DNA of 64,000 bases from JBJXHN01 sp046233135. GTDB lineage: Bacteria; Pseudomonadota; Alphaproteobacteria; Rhodospirillales; Rhodospirillaceae. Positions 39,884 through 48,699 of this stretch are shown in pieces (positions within the stretch are counted from its first letter, which is position 1; each line of letters opens with the position of its first letter). The DNA lies in assembly GCA_046233135.1 (NCBI GenBank), contig JBJXHN010000003.1:496001-560000 (forward strand). Reading direction: 5' to 3'. The position numbers and the translations under genes are program-made. Under the pieces are notes generated by a model that worked only from the letters and a program-made list of their open reading frames with translations, was not told the origin of the DNA and searched no databases.

Positions 39884-41313
39884 GAGCGATGCCCCTGGAT
39901 ATCGGCCCCATTCATTTCGTGGGCATCGGCGGGATCGGCATGAGCGGCATCGCCGAGGTCCTGCATAATCTCGGCTACAAGGTTCAGGGCAGCGACCTGG
40001 CCGACAATGCCAACGTCAAGCGGCTGCGTGGCCTGGGCATCGCCGTCAGCGTCGGCCATGCCGCCGAGAACCTGGCCGGAGCCCAGGTGGTGGTGATCTC
40101 TTCGGCCGTGAAGGCCGACAACCCCGAGGTGGTCGCCGCCCGGGGCCGGTTCCTGCCCGTGGTCCGCCGCGCCGAGATGCTGGCCGAGTTGATGCGCCTG
40201 AAGTGGGCGATCGCCGTGGGCGGGACCCATGGCAAGACCACCACCACCTCGATGGTCGCCGCCCTGCTGGAAGCGGCCGGCCTGGACCCGACGGTGATCA
40301 ACGGCGGCATCATCAACGCCCGCGGGACCAACGCCTACCTCGGCGACGGCGAGTGGATGGTGGTCGAGGCCGACGAAAGCGACGGCACCTTCACCAAGCT
40401 GCCGGCGACCATCGGTCTGGTCACCAACATCGACCCGGAACACATGGACTTCTACGGCAGCTTCGAAAAAGTGCGAGAGGCCTTCCGCACCTTCGTGCAG
40501 AACCTGCCCTTCTACGGCTTCGCGGCCATGTGCATCGACCATCCGGAAGTACAGGCAATGATTCCCCAGGTCTCCGACCGGCGGATCGTCACGTATGGAG
40601 TGACACCCCAGGCCGACGTGCGCGGGGTCGATGTCTCCCTGGGTCCCGACGGCGCCCGTTTCAGCATCCAGATCACCGACCGGCAGAGCACCGAAAGCCG
40701 GCGGATCGACGGGGTTCACCTGCCCATGTACGGCCGCCATAATGTGCTGAACGCGCTGGGCGCCATCGCCATCGGCGTGGAAATGGGCCTGTCCGACGAG
40801 GTGATCCGCGACGGTCTGTCCAAGTTCGAAGGGGTCAAGCGCCGCTTCACCCGCACCGGCGAGACCGGCGGTATTACCGTGATCGACGACTACGGCCACC
40901 ATCCGGTGGAAATCTCGGCGGTGCTGAAAGCCGCCCGCGACGCCACCCGCCGCGAGGTGATCGCCGTCGTCCAGCCCCACCGCTACAGCCGTCTGCACAG
41001 CCTGTTCGAGGACTTCTGCACCTGCTTCAACGACGCCGAAAAGGTGATCATCGCCGACGTCTATGCAGCCGGCGAGAAACCCATTCCCGGAGCCTCCAAG
41101 GAAGCCCTGGCCGAGGGGCTGAAGGTGCATGGCCATCGCGGCGTGCACGTGCTGGAAAACGAAGCCGCCCTGCCCGACCTGGTCGCCGCCATCACCCAGC
41201 CCGGCGACCTTGTGGTCTGCCTGGGGGCGGGCTCCATCACCAACTGGGCCCATGCCCTGCCGGAAAGCCTGGTGGACGCGCAGCGCCGCAAGCAGGCGGG
41301 GGCGATGCCATGA
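39880..41313 (+). CDS. murC: UDP-MurNAc:L-alanine ligase MurC
   Basis: This 477-residue cytoplasmic ligase adds the first amino acid. N-terminal IHFVGIGGIGMSGIAEVL, P-loop GGTHGKTTTTS, VEADESDGTF and DDYGHHPVEI are diagnostic. ATGA overlaps with murG and murB on either side; a second Met three codons in is possible. Confidence 0.96.
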   Translation: MRAMPLDIGPIHFVGIGGIGMSGIAEVLHNLGYKVQGSDLADNANVKRLRGLGIAVSVGHAAENLAGAQVVVISSAVKADNPEVVAARGRFLPVVRRAEMLAELMRLKWAIAVGGTHGKTTTTSMVAALLEAAGLDPTVINGGIINARGTNAYLGDGEWMVVEADESDGTFTKLPATIGLVTNIDPEHMDFYGSFEKVREAFRTFVQNLPFYGFAAMCIDHPEVQAMIPQVSDRRIVTYGVTPQADVRGVDVSLGPDGARFSIQITDRQSTESRRIDGVHLPMYGRHNVLNALGAIAIGVEMGLSDEVIRDGLSKFEGVKRRFTRTGETGGITVIDDYGHHPVEISAVLKAARDATRREVIAVVQPHRYSRLHSLFEDFCTCFNDAEKVIIADVYAAGEKPIPGASKEALAEGLKVHGHRGVHVLENEAALPDLVAAITQPGDLVVCLGAGSITNWAHALPESLVDAQRRKQAGAMP

Positions 41314-42308
41314 CCAGCGCCGCCTGGGGCCTCTCCGACCGCCTGATCGACCGGCTGCCCAAGGTGCGCGGCCGGCTGACCGAGAACGCGCCCCTGGCCG
41401 GGGTGACCTGGTTCCGCGTGGGCGGTCCGGCCGAGGTACTGTTCAAGCCGGCCGATGCCGACGACCTCGCCCATTTCCTGGCCGAGCGCCCCGCCGACGT
41501 GCCGGTCACGGTGATCGGCGTGGCATCGAACCTGCTGATCCGCGATGGCGGCGTGCCGGGGGTGGTCATCCGCCTGGGCCGGGCTTTCACCGAGATCGCC
41601 GCCAACACGAACACCAGTGACCCGGACAGGGACGACGGCGCGGAGCACACCCTGGTCTGCGGGGCCGCCGCCCTGGACGGCAACGTGGCCAAGGTGGCCG
41701 AAGCGGCCGGCCTGGGGGGAATGGAGTTCCTGTCGGGGATTCCGGGCACCATCGGCGGCGCCCTGCGCATGAATGCCGGCGCCCATGGACGGGAGATGAA
41801 GGATATTGTCGTCTCCGCCACCGCGCTCGATGCCTTCGGGCAGGCCTACACCCTAAGGGCCGATCAGTTAAGATTGACCTACCGCCATTGCGGAATTGCC
41901 GAGGACTGGATTTTCACCGGCGCCGTCCTGCGCGGCACCCCGGCCAGCGCGGACGCGATCCGCGCCGAGATGGACGCCGTGCGCACTGCCCGGGAAGACA
42001 GCCAGCCCCTGCGCACGCCCACCGGCGGCTCCACCTTCGCCAATCCCGATCCCGACCCGGACACCGGCGCCCGCCGCCGGGCCTGGGAACTGATCGATGC
42101 CGCCGGGTGCCGGGGCTTGCGCCTTGGCGGAGCCCAGGTCAGCGAGAAGCACTGCAACTTCCTGATCAACACCGGAACCGCCACGGCCGCCGACCTGGAG
42201 GCCCTGGGCGATGAAGTCCGCCGCCGCGTGAAGGAAACCACGGGCGTGGAGCTGCGCTGGGAAATCCGGCGGATCGGCCTGCGCGCCACCGAGGGAGGCA
42301 ACAGATGA
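41310..42308 (+). CDS. murB: UDP-N-acetylenolpyruvoylglucosamine reductase MurB
   Basis: This FAD enzyme of 332 residues uses NADPH to make UDP-MurNAc. Seen are TWFRVGGPAEVLFKP, GVASNLLIRDGG, FLSGIPGTIGGALRMNAG, GSTFANP and SEKHCNFLIN; these fit the type I (E. coli-like core, shorter C-terminus) family. Both ends overlap neighbours by 4 bp. Confidence 0.95.
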   Translation: MTSAAWGLSDRLIDRLPKVRGRLTENAPLAGVTWFRVGGPAEVLFKPADADDLAHFLAERPADVPVTVIGVASNLLIRDGGVPGVVIRLGRAFTEIAANTNTSDPDRDDGAEHTLVCGAAALDGNVAKVAEAAGLGGMEFLSGIPGTIGGALRMNAGAHGREMKDIVVSATALDAFGQAYTLRADQLRLTYRHCGIAEDWIFTGAVLRGTPASADAIRAEMDAVRTAREDSQPLRTPTGGSTFANPDPDPDTGARRRAWELIDAAGCRGLRLGGAQVSEKHCNFLINTGTATAADLEALGDEVRRRVKETTGVELRWEIRRIGLRATEGGNR

Positions 42309-43213
42309 GCCAACGCGTCACCGTGCTCATGGGCGGGTTCTCCGTCGAACGGGAAGTGTCCCTGAACAGCGGCGCCGCCGCCGCCCAGGCCCTGCGAGAG
42401 GCCGGCTATGCGGTGGAAACGCTGGATGTGGTCCGCGACGTCCCGACCTTCATCGCCGCCCTGCGCGCCACCGAACCCGACGTGGTCTTCAACGCCCTGC
42501 ACGGTCGCTTCGGCGAAGACGGCGCGATCCAGGGCATTCTCGACCTGCTCGGCCTGCCCTATACCCACTCCGGCCGGCTGGCCAGCGCGGTGGCGATGGA
42601 CAAGCCGATGGCCAAGGCGGTCTTCGAACGGGCCGGCATTCCCACCGTCCCCCATGTGGTCGCCCGCCGCGCCACGGTGCTGGCCGAAGAAGCCATGCCC
42701 CGCCCCTATGTGGTCAAGCCGCTGAACGAAGGCTCCAGCGCCGGGGTGACCATCGTCACCGAAGCGACCAACGACCTGCCTTTCAGCCGCGAGGACTGGC
42801 CCTTCGGCGATGTGGTGATGGTCGAGGAGTTCGTGCCCGGCCGCGAACTGACCGTGGCGGTGATGGGCGACCGTCCCCTGGGAGTGACCGAGATCACCAC
42901 CAGCCGGGGCTTCTATGACTATGACGCCAAATACGCCGTCGGCGGGTCGGTGCATATCGTTCCCGCCGACGTCCCCGATGCGGTGGCCACGGCGGCCAAG
43001 GATCTGGCCCTGCGCGCCCATCAGGCGCTGGGATGCCGGGGCGTCAGCCGCAGCGACCTGCGGTGGGACGGCGACCGCCTGATCATCCTGGAGGTCAACA
43101 CCCAGCCGGGCATGACGGCCACGTCCCTGGTGCCCGAACAGGCCGCCCACGCCGGGGTCTCCTTCCCCGAACTGGTCCGCTGGATGGTGGAGAACGCCGC
43201 ATGCGACGCCTGA
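42305..43213 (+). CDS. ddl: D-alanine-D-alanine ligase
   Basis: This 302-residue ATP-grasp ligase supplies the terminal dipeptide used by MurF. VLMGGFSVEREVSLNSG, ALHGRFGEDGAIQG, YVVKPLNEGSSAGV, SRSDLRWDG and LEVNTQPGMT are the family motifs. It overlaps murB by ATGA, and ftsQ starts inside its last four codons. Confidence 0.95.
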   Translation: MSQRVTVLMGGFSVEREVSLNSGAAAAQALREAGYAVETLDVVRDVPTFIAALRATEPDVVFNALHGRFGEDGAIQGILDLLGLPYTHSGRLASAVAMDKPMAKAVFERAGIPTVPHVVARRATVLAEEAMPRPYVVKPLNEGSSAGVTIVTEATNDLPFSREDWPFGDVVMVEEFVPGRELTVAVMGDRPLGVTEITTSRGFYDYDAKYAVGGSVHIVPADVPDAVATAAKDLALRAHQALGCRGVSRSDLRWDGDRLIILEVNTQPGMTATSLVPEQAAHAGVSFPELVRWMVENAACDA

Positions 43214-44424
43214 TCCCCAACACCCCCATCCTTTCCCGGCCCCGGCGCCGTTCCCGGTTCGGCAAGGCGCGGCCCGACGGCACGCCGGGCGATGCGACCG
43301 TCCCCGAACCGGCGGCCCCGACCGCCGCTACGCCGGCCCAGGCCCCAGCCCCTACTGCGGCCCCCAAAGCCCCGCCGCGCCGATGGCGCCGGGGTGGCTA
43401 TCCGCTGGCGCGTTCGGCGACCCGGGGCAGCATGGTCTTCCTGGTGGCCGGGGTCGTCGGCATGGGCTACCTCGCCGCCCGGACCCCGGCCCTGGCCGGC
43501 CTGATCGAAGCCATGCCCGCCTCGGTGGCCAAGGTCGCTGCCGAGGCCATGGGCCGCGCGCCCCACGATCAGGGCCTGCCCGGCCATGACCAGACCCCGG
43601 CAGGCTCTGGTTCGGACGCCATGGCAACGCCAAGTGGCTCCGGCACCGGTCCGGAGACTGCCGGCGACGGGCAGCGGACCGCCAGCCGGCTGGCGCCTGA
43701 CTCCCTGAAGCTGCTGCACATCACGGTGACCGGACGCAAGCGCACCGACGCCCGCGACGTGCTGGATGCGGTGGGAGCGCCCCAGGGCTCGCCGCTGATG
43801 GATATCGACCCCGCAACCGTCCGCGCCCGGCTGGAGGCCCTGCCCTGGGTGTCCGAAGCGCTGGTGGAACGGCGCCTGCCGGACCGGCTGCACATCAGCC
43901 TGACCGAACGCAGCCCCCTGGCCCTGTGGCAGCACGACGGCCGCTTCATGGTGGTCGATGCCGCCGGCGGCGTGATCGATGTGGACCCCGGTGCCTATGC
44001 CGACCTGCCCCTGGTGGTGGGCGCCAATGCCGCCGATCATGCCCAGGGCCTGCTGAGCATGCTGGCCACCCAGCCGGCCCTGGCCGCCCGGGTGAAGGCC
44101 TCCACCCTGGTGGGCGGGCGGCGCTGGACCCTGCGGCTGGACGACATCGCCTCGGGCATCGACGTGCGGCTGCCCCAGGAAGACCCTCACCGGGCCTGGA
44201 CCCGCCTGGCCCGGCTGGAAGCGGAACAGGGCATCCTGGAAAAGGACCTGCGCCTGATCGACCTGCGCCTGCCCAGCCGGGTGGTGGTGCGACTGGCCGA
44301 ACCGGCCACCGAGGAGAACGGCGCGGATATGGGCTCTTCCGGCCAGCGCGTGAAAGAGACCGCTCCGCGTCAGGGCACCACCCCGGCCGTCGTCGCCCCC
44401 CGCAAGGAGGGACGCGATGCCTAA
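43201..44424 (+). CDS. ftsQ: Cell division protein FtsQ
   Basis: This 407-residue bitopic divisome protein has a long basic then Pro/Ala-rich cytoplasmic tail (1-75), one membrane helix (about 78-98), a low-complexity periplasmic stretch, a POTRA domain (about 175-245; HITVTGRKRTDARDVLDAV) and the beta domain. ATG 43201 lies 13 bases inside ddl. The stop overlaps ftsA by 8 bp. It is longer than E. coli FtsQ (276 aa), mainly through the disordered parts. Confidence 0.9.
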   Translation: MRRLIPNTPILSRPRRRSRFGKARPDGTPGDATVPEPAAPTAATPAQAPAPTAAPKAPPRRWRRGGYPLARSATRGSMVFLVAGVVGMGYLAARTPALAGLIEAMPASVAKVAAEAMGRAPHDQGLPGHDQTPAGSGSDAMATPSGSGTGPETAGDGQRTASRLAPDSLKLLHITVTGRKRTDARDVLDAVGAPQGSPLMDIDPATVRARLEALPWVSEALVERRLPDRLHISLTERSPLALWQHDGRFMVVDAAGGVIDVDPGAYADLPLVVGANAADHAQGLLSMLATQPALAARVKASTLVGGRRWTLRLDDIASGIDVRLPQEDPHRAWTRLARLEAEQGILEKDLRLIDLRLPSRVVVRLAEPATEENGADMGSSGQRVKETAPRQGTTPAVVAPRKEGRDA

Positions 44425-45835
44425 GGATATCGGCCATGACATGGATCTGGCGCCCGCAGAGATGATTGCGCGGCGCCCGTCGGATCGCCCGCCGGCCGGG
44501 GGCGGGTCCTCCCGTGGTTCGGACAAGGGTGCCGGAAACGGACCGGGCAATGCCTCGGGCCGGGCGCGGCGACGCGACCGCAACGGCGCCCCCCGCCGGC
44601 GCAACGGCCCCATTGCCGCCCTGGACGTGGGCACCACCAAGATCGCCTGCTTCATCGCGCGCGAGGAAGACGACGGTCACCTGCGGGTGCTGGGCGTCGG
44701 CCATCACCGCTCGCGCGGCATCCGCAACGGTCAGGTGGCCAATATGGCCGAGGTGGAACATTCCATCCGCACCGCCGTGGACGCCGCCGAGCAGATGGCC
44801 AACGAACGCCTGTCAGGGGTCATCGTCAATGTCTCCGGCGGTCAGCCCCAAAGCGCGCGTGTGGAAGTGGCCATGTCCATCGCCGGGCACGAGGTGCGCG
44901 ATGCCGACGTGCGGCGCATCCATGCCTATGGCCGCCAGCAGTTCACGGCCGCGGATCGTGACCTGGTGCATTGCATCCCCGTGTCCTATGCCATCGACGG
45001 CGCGGACGGGGTGCTGGACCCGCGCGGCATGTTCGGCCAGACCCTGGGAGTCAACATCCACCTGGTCAGCGCCCAGGCCGGTCCCTTGCGCAACCTGTCC
45101 ACGGTGGTGGAACGCTGCCACCTGGATATCGACGAGCGGGTCATCAGCAGCTATGCCTCCGGCCTCGCCTGCCTGGTGGACGACGAGAAGGAAATGGGCG
45201 TCACCGTAATCGACATGGGCGGCGGTACCACCACCTTCGCGGTGTTCCATGAAGGCCACGTGGTGCATACGGAAACCATTCCCATCGGCGGCCAGCATGT
45301 GACCAACGATATCGCCAAGGGCCTGACCACACCCGTGGCCAACGCCGAGCGGCTGAAGATCATCCATGGCAGCGCCCTGGCTTCGCCGGCGGACAACCGC
45401 GAGATCCTGCGGGTCCCCATGGTCGGCGAAGACGACGAGGCCGCCGCCAGCGAGGTGCCCCGCTCGATGCTGGTGCAGATCATCCAGCCGCGCATCGAAG
45501 AGACCTTCGAATTGGTGCGCGCCCGCTTGGCGGCCTCGGGCTATGCCCAGATCGGCGGCCGGCTGGCGGTGCTGACCGGCGGCGCGAGCCAGCTGGACGG
45601 TATCCGCGACGTGGCCGAAACCATCCTGGACTGCCAGGTGCGGGCCGGCCGGCCCCAGCGCCTGCGCGGCCTGGCCGACAGCACGTCCGGCCCGGCCTTT
45701 TCCACCTGCGCGGGGATGCTGCGCTATGCGCTGCAGCACCACGTGATCACCCCCGATACCGACCCCGAGGAAGAGAGCGGCGCCCGGCGCGGCCTGTTCG
45801 GACGGGTCGCGGGCTGGCTGAAGGAGAACTTCTGA
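44417..45835 (+). CDS. ftsA: Cell division protein FtsA
   Basis: This 472-residue actin-like protein tethers FtsZ to the membrane. The phosphate-1 loop is ALDVGTTK, phosphate 2 is VIDMGGGTTTF, adenosine loop LTGGASQLDG, and the C-terminal amphipathic helix is LFGRVAGWLKENF. The first 64 residues form a Gly/Arg/Pro-rich extension that most FtsA proteins lack; Met9 (44441) is an alternative start but would still leave most of it. It overlaps ftsQ by 8 bp. Confidence 0.94.
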   Translation: MPKDIGHDMDLAPAEMIARRPSDRPPAGGGSSRGSDKGAGNGPGNASGRARRRDRNGAPRRRNGPIAALDVGTTKIACFIAREEDDGHLRVLGVGHHRSRGIRNGQVANMAEVEHSIRTAVDAAEQMANERLSGVIVNVSGGQPQSARVEVAMSIAGHEVRDADVRRIHAYGRQQFTAADRDLVHCIPVSYAIDGADGVLDPRGMFGQTLGVNIHLVSAQAGPLRNLSTVVERCHLDIDERVISSYASGLACLVDDEKEMGVTVIDMGGGTTTFAVFHEGHVVHTETIPIGGQHVTNDIAKGLTTPVANAERLKIIHGSALASPADNREILRVPMVGEDDEAAASEVPRSMLVQIIQPRIEETFELVRARLAASGYAQIGGRLAVLTGGASQLDGIRDVAETILDCQVRAGRPQRLRGLADSTSGPAFSTCAGMLRYALQHHVITPDTDPEEESGARRGLFGRVAGWLKENF

Positions 45836-45851
45836 TGCCAGTCCTCGCCAC

Positions 45852-45873
45852 CATGCCCTTTTCTTCGGGCATG
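45852..45873 (+). repeat. Hairpin between ftsA and ftsZ
   Basis: CATGCCC (45852-45858) and GGGCATG (45867-45873) are perfect 7-bp arms with an 8-base pyrimidine loop. It lies 17 bases after the ftsA stop in the 148-bp ftsA-ftsZ gap, where ftsZ would be expected to have its own promoter or an mRNA-processing site. Confidence 0.45.
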
Positions 45874-45983
45874 TTTCGGATGGCCCCGGCCCTCGGGAGC
45901 GGGCCGACGGTCATCCACCCCCGTGCGTATTCCACGTTGGGAGCTTATTTTCAGTGACGGACCATGAACCGGGAGCAATGACC

Positions 45984-48113
45984 ATGGCCATCAATCTCAG
46001 CCTGCCGGAGGGGCCTGAAACCCCCCACCTGAAGCCAAAGATTACCGTCGTCGGCGTCGGCGGTGCCGGCGGCAACGCGGTCAACAACATGATCGATGCG
46101 CGTCTGGAAGGGGTCGACTTCGTCGTCGCCAATACCGATGCGCAGGCCCTGTGCCACTCCAAGACCCAGCGCCGCATCCAGCTGGGCACCGAGGCCACCC
46201 AGGGCCTGGGCGCCGGCGCCCGCCCCGAAGTGGGCCGGGTCGCCGCCGAAGAATGCGTCGAAGGCATCGCCCAGGAACTGCAGGGCGCCAACATGGTGTT
46301 CATCACCGCCGGCATGGGCGGCGGTACCGGCACCGGCGCGGCCCCCGTGGTCGCCAGCGTCGCCCGGGAACTGGGCATCCTGACCGTCGGCGTCGTTACG
46401 AAGCCGTTTCAGTTTGAAGGCGCCCACCGTATGCGTCTGGCGGAATCCGGCATCGACGAGCTGGCCGGCTATGTCGATACGCTGATCATCATTCCGAACC
46501 AGAACCTATTCCGGGTTGCGAATGAAAAAACTACATTTGCGGACGCCTTCAAGCTGGCGGACGATGTGCTGTATTCCGGCGTGCGCAGCGTCACCGACCT
46601 GATGATCAACCCGGGCCTGATCAACCTGGACTTCGCCGACGTCCGCACGGTCATGCAGAACATGGGCCGGGCGATGATGGGCACCGGCGAAGCCGATGGC
46701 GAACGCCGCGCCCTGGAAGCGGCCGAGGCAGCGATTGCCAACCCGCTGCTGGAAGACACGTCCATGCGTGGCGCGCGCGGGGTGCTGATCAACATCACCG
46801 GCGGCTCCGACGTTACCTTGTATGAAGTGGACGAAGCGGCCAACCGTATCCGCGACGAAGTGGAAGTGGACGCCCACATCATCTTCGGGTCTTCGCTGGA
46901 CGAAGAGCTGGCCGGACGCATCCGCGTCTCGGTCGTGGCCACCGGCCTGAACGAAGAAGCGATGCGCAGCGCCACCACTCAGGACTCTCGTCAGACCCGC
47001 GCCGTGGCGCAGGAGCGTGTTCCCGAGGTGAAGACCCGGCCGTCCGAACCGCCGGCCCAGCGCTCTGCCGCTGCCGCTCAGCCGGTGATGCGCGCTGCTC
47101 CGGCTCAGTCCGCCCCGGCCCAGACAGCTCCGGCCCAGGCCGCCCCGTCTCAGGCTGCCCCGTCCCATACGGCCCAGGCGCCCGCCCACCGGGCGCAGCA
47201 GCAGGCCCCGGCACAGGCGCAGCCCCGGCAGGAAGCCCCCCGGGCGCACCAGCAGCCTCAGCAGGCTCGCCCGGCCGCACCGGCCCAGCAGGCCGCCCCG
47301 CAGCAGCCCGCCCGTCAGCCCGCGCCGCAGCAGCCTGCCCCCGCACCGCGGGCCGAACCCCGGTCGAGCAAGGCGCAGCAGGCCGTGCGTCTGCTGGAAA
47401 GCCTGGTGCTGGAAGCCAACGCCAAGCAGCAGGGTGGCGAGGATCAGGCCCAGGCCGCCCAGTCCCGGCCGCTGCAGCGTCCGCCCATGCCGCAGCGCCC
47501 CTCTGCGACCGCCGCTCCTCAGGAGCCCGCGCCGGTGCGTCGTCCCGCCCAGCCCACGCCGATGCCTCAGCGCAGCGCCCCCCGGGTGCCGCGGGATGCC
47601 TTCATCCCCTCTCCGGCCATCGACACCGGCAACACCGCCACGGCCCGCGATCTGAGCCTTGACGCCTGGAGCCAGGACCGGGTTCAGCCGGTCCAGGGCA
47701 GCCTGAACATCCCCGATCCCGTCGCGGATGCGCAGTATGACCAGGCATACGACCAGGGGTACGACCAGGCGGACATGATGGTCGACGACCAGGGCTACAC
47801 CGATATGGCTGCCCAGGATCATGCCGACGACCAGGCCTGGCGCCCGGAAGTGCATGAAAGCGTGCGCGACCAGTTGCGGGCGGAACGGCAGTCGGCCGCC
47901 CAGGACCCGGCCGCGCCCCGTCGGGCCGAAAAGCCCAGCCTGCTGGCCCGTATCACCGGTCTGGCCGGCAGCCGGAGCCATAGCGCGGACCGCCCGGACG
48001 GCAACCCGCTGCTGTCGGCCAAGACCCTGAGTGCCGAAGCCGATCCGTCCGAGGCCGATCAGAACTCGGACGAACTGGAAATCCCGGCATTCCTGCGCCG
48101 CCAGGCCAACTGA
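45984..48113 (+). CDS. ftsZ: Cell division GTPase FtsZ with very long linker
   Basis: This tubulin homologue forms the division ring. The GTPase core is residues 18-325, with GGGTGTG at 112-118 and the T7 loop NPGLINLDFADV at 209-220. A Gln/Ala/Pro-rich, low-complexity linker of about 370 residues follows, then the C-terminal peptide DELEIPAFLRRQAN that binds FtsA. At 709 residues it is much longer than E. coli FtsZ (383). I chose ATG 45984 (GGGAGC 7 bases upstream; begins MAINLSLP as relatives do) over ATG 45978 and GTG 45954. Confidence 0.95.
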   Translation: MAINLSLPEGPETPHLKPKITVVGVGGAGGNAVNNMIDARLEGVDFVVANTDAQALCHSKTQRRIQLGTEATQGLGAGARPEVGRVAAEECVEGIAQELQGANMVFITAGMGGGTGTGAAPVVASVARELGILTVGVVTKPFQFEGAHRMRLAESGIDELAGYVDTLIIIPNQNLFRVANEKTTFADAFKLADDVLYSGVRSVTDLMINPGLINLDFADVRTVMQNMGRAMMGTGEADGERRALEAAEAAIANPLLEDTSMRGARGVLINITGGSDVTLYEVDEAANRIRDEVEVDAHIIFGSSLDEELAGRIRVSVVATGLNEEAMRSATTQDSRQTRAVAQERVPEVKTRPSEPPAQRSAAAAQPVMRAAPAQSAPAQTAPAQAAPSQAAPSHTAQAPAHRAQQQAPAQAQPRQEAPRAHQQPQQARPAAPAQQAAPQQPARQPAPQQPAPAPRAEPRSSKAQQAVRLLESLVLEANAKQQGGEDQAQAAQSRPLQRPPMPQRPSATAAPQEPAPVRRPAQPTPMPQRSAPRVPRDAFIPSPAIDTGNTATARDLSLDAWSQDRVQPVQGSLNIPDPVADAQYDQAYDQGYDQADMMVDDQGYTDMAAQDHADDQAWRPEVHESVRDQLRAERQSAAQDPAAPRRAEKPSLLARITGLAGSRSHSADRPDGNPLLSAKTLSAEADPSEADQNSDELEIPAFLRRQAN

Positions 48114-48699
48114 CGCAACCACCGGAGCGTCAGGCAAACTGACGCAGGTGTTCAGGCGTCAGGCTGACTGGCGCCGGTTCTACCGTCACTGCTCCCGACC
48201 GGGTCCCGCCATCCCGTCCGACATCGTTCGGATCGGGTGGCGGGCCGGACCGGACCGGCAGCGAAGAATCGCCGCAAGGCGAGTCGAAATGCCGCCCCGA
48301 GCGGCGAAAACCCAACCCAAGCGGCCGGTAAAAACCGGCGGGCGGCACGCCGCCCCAACACCCGATACGTAAAATTTTCTTTTATTTCATATCGTTATTG
48401 CCTCATCTTGCTCCGCAACATACTGCAACAATCCTTGATTTGAGCCTGTCCGCCGGATCGCCTAAACCAGAGTCATCGACAAACCGCCTTTTCCGCCCCG
48501 CCTTCGAAAGGCAGGCACTGGAAAAGGGAAGGTTTGCGAGCGGCGAGGAAGACGGCCTTTGGTATAGAACCAGGGCGTCACTCCAAGGATCGCAAGGAAA
48601 CGACGCGGGATTGAGTAAGGCAGGGGTCACAGGTTTTCACGACCCTTTTTGAATTGGCCGGTAATGATCTGGCCCGAGACGTAAAAGGATATTGGGATC
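48114..48699. other. Gene-free region between ftsZ and lpxC
   Basis: This 586-bp region has no credible gene. Its first part holds hairpins: GCGTCAG-GCAAA-CTGACGC (48127-48145), GGCGTCAG/CTGGCGCC (48155-48175), GCCGGT-AAAA-ACCGGC (48324-48339) and GGGCGG-CACG-CCGCCC (48340-48355). An AT-rich block follows (48368-48440), then GC-normal DNA to the lpxC start. It probably carries the ftsZ transcript end and the lpxC promoter. No promoter can be fixed with confidence. Confidence 0.5.
48127..48175 (+). terminator. Tandem hairpins after ftsZ
   Basis: Two stems sharing GCGTCAG occur 13 and 41 bases after the ftsZ stop: a perfect 7-bp stem with a GCAAA loop, and an 8-bp stem with one G-U pair. No T-run follows either, so the call is tentative: factor-dependent terminator or mRNA end protector. 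Confidence 0.45.

Noticed and set aside
46983..47520. Gln/Ala/Pro-rich part of ftsZ as a frameshift or assembly error
   Set aside because: The frame stays open into a perfect C-terminal FtsA-binding peptide, so the linker is genuine.
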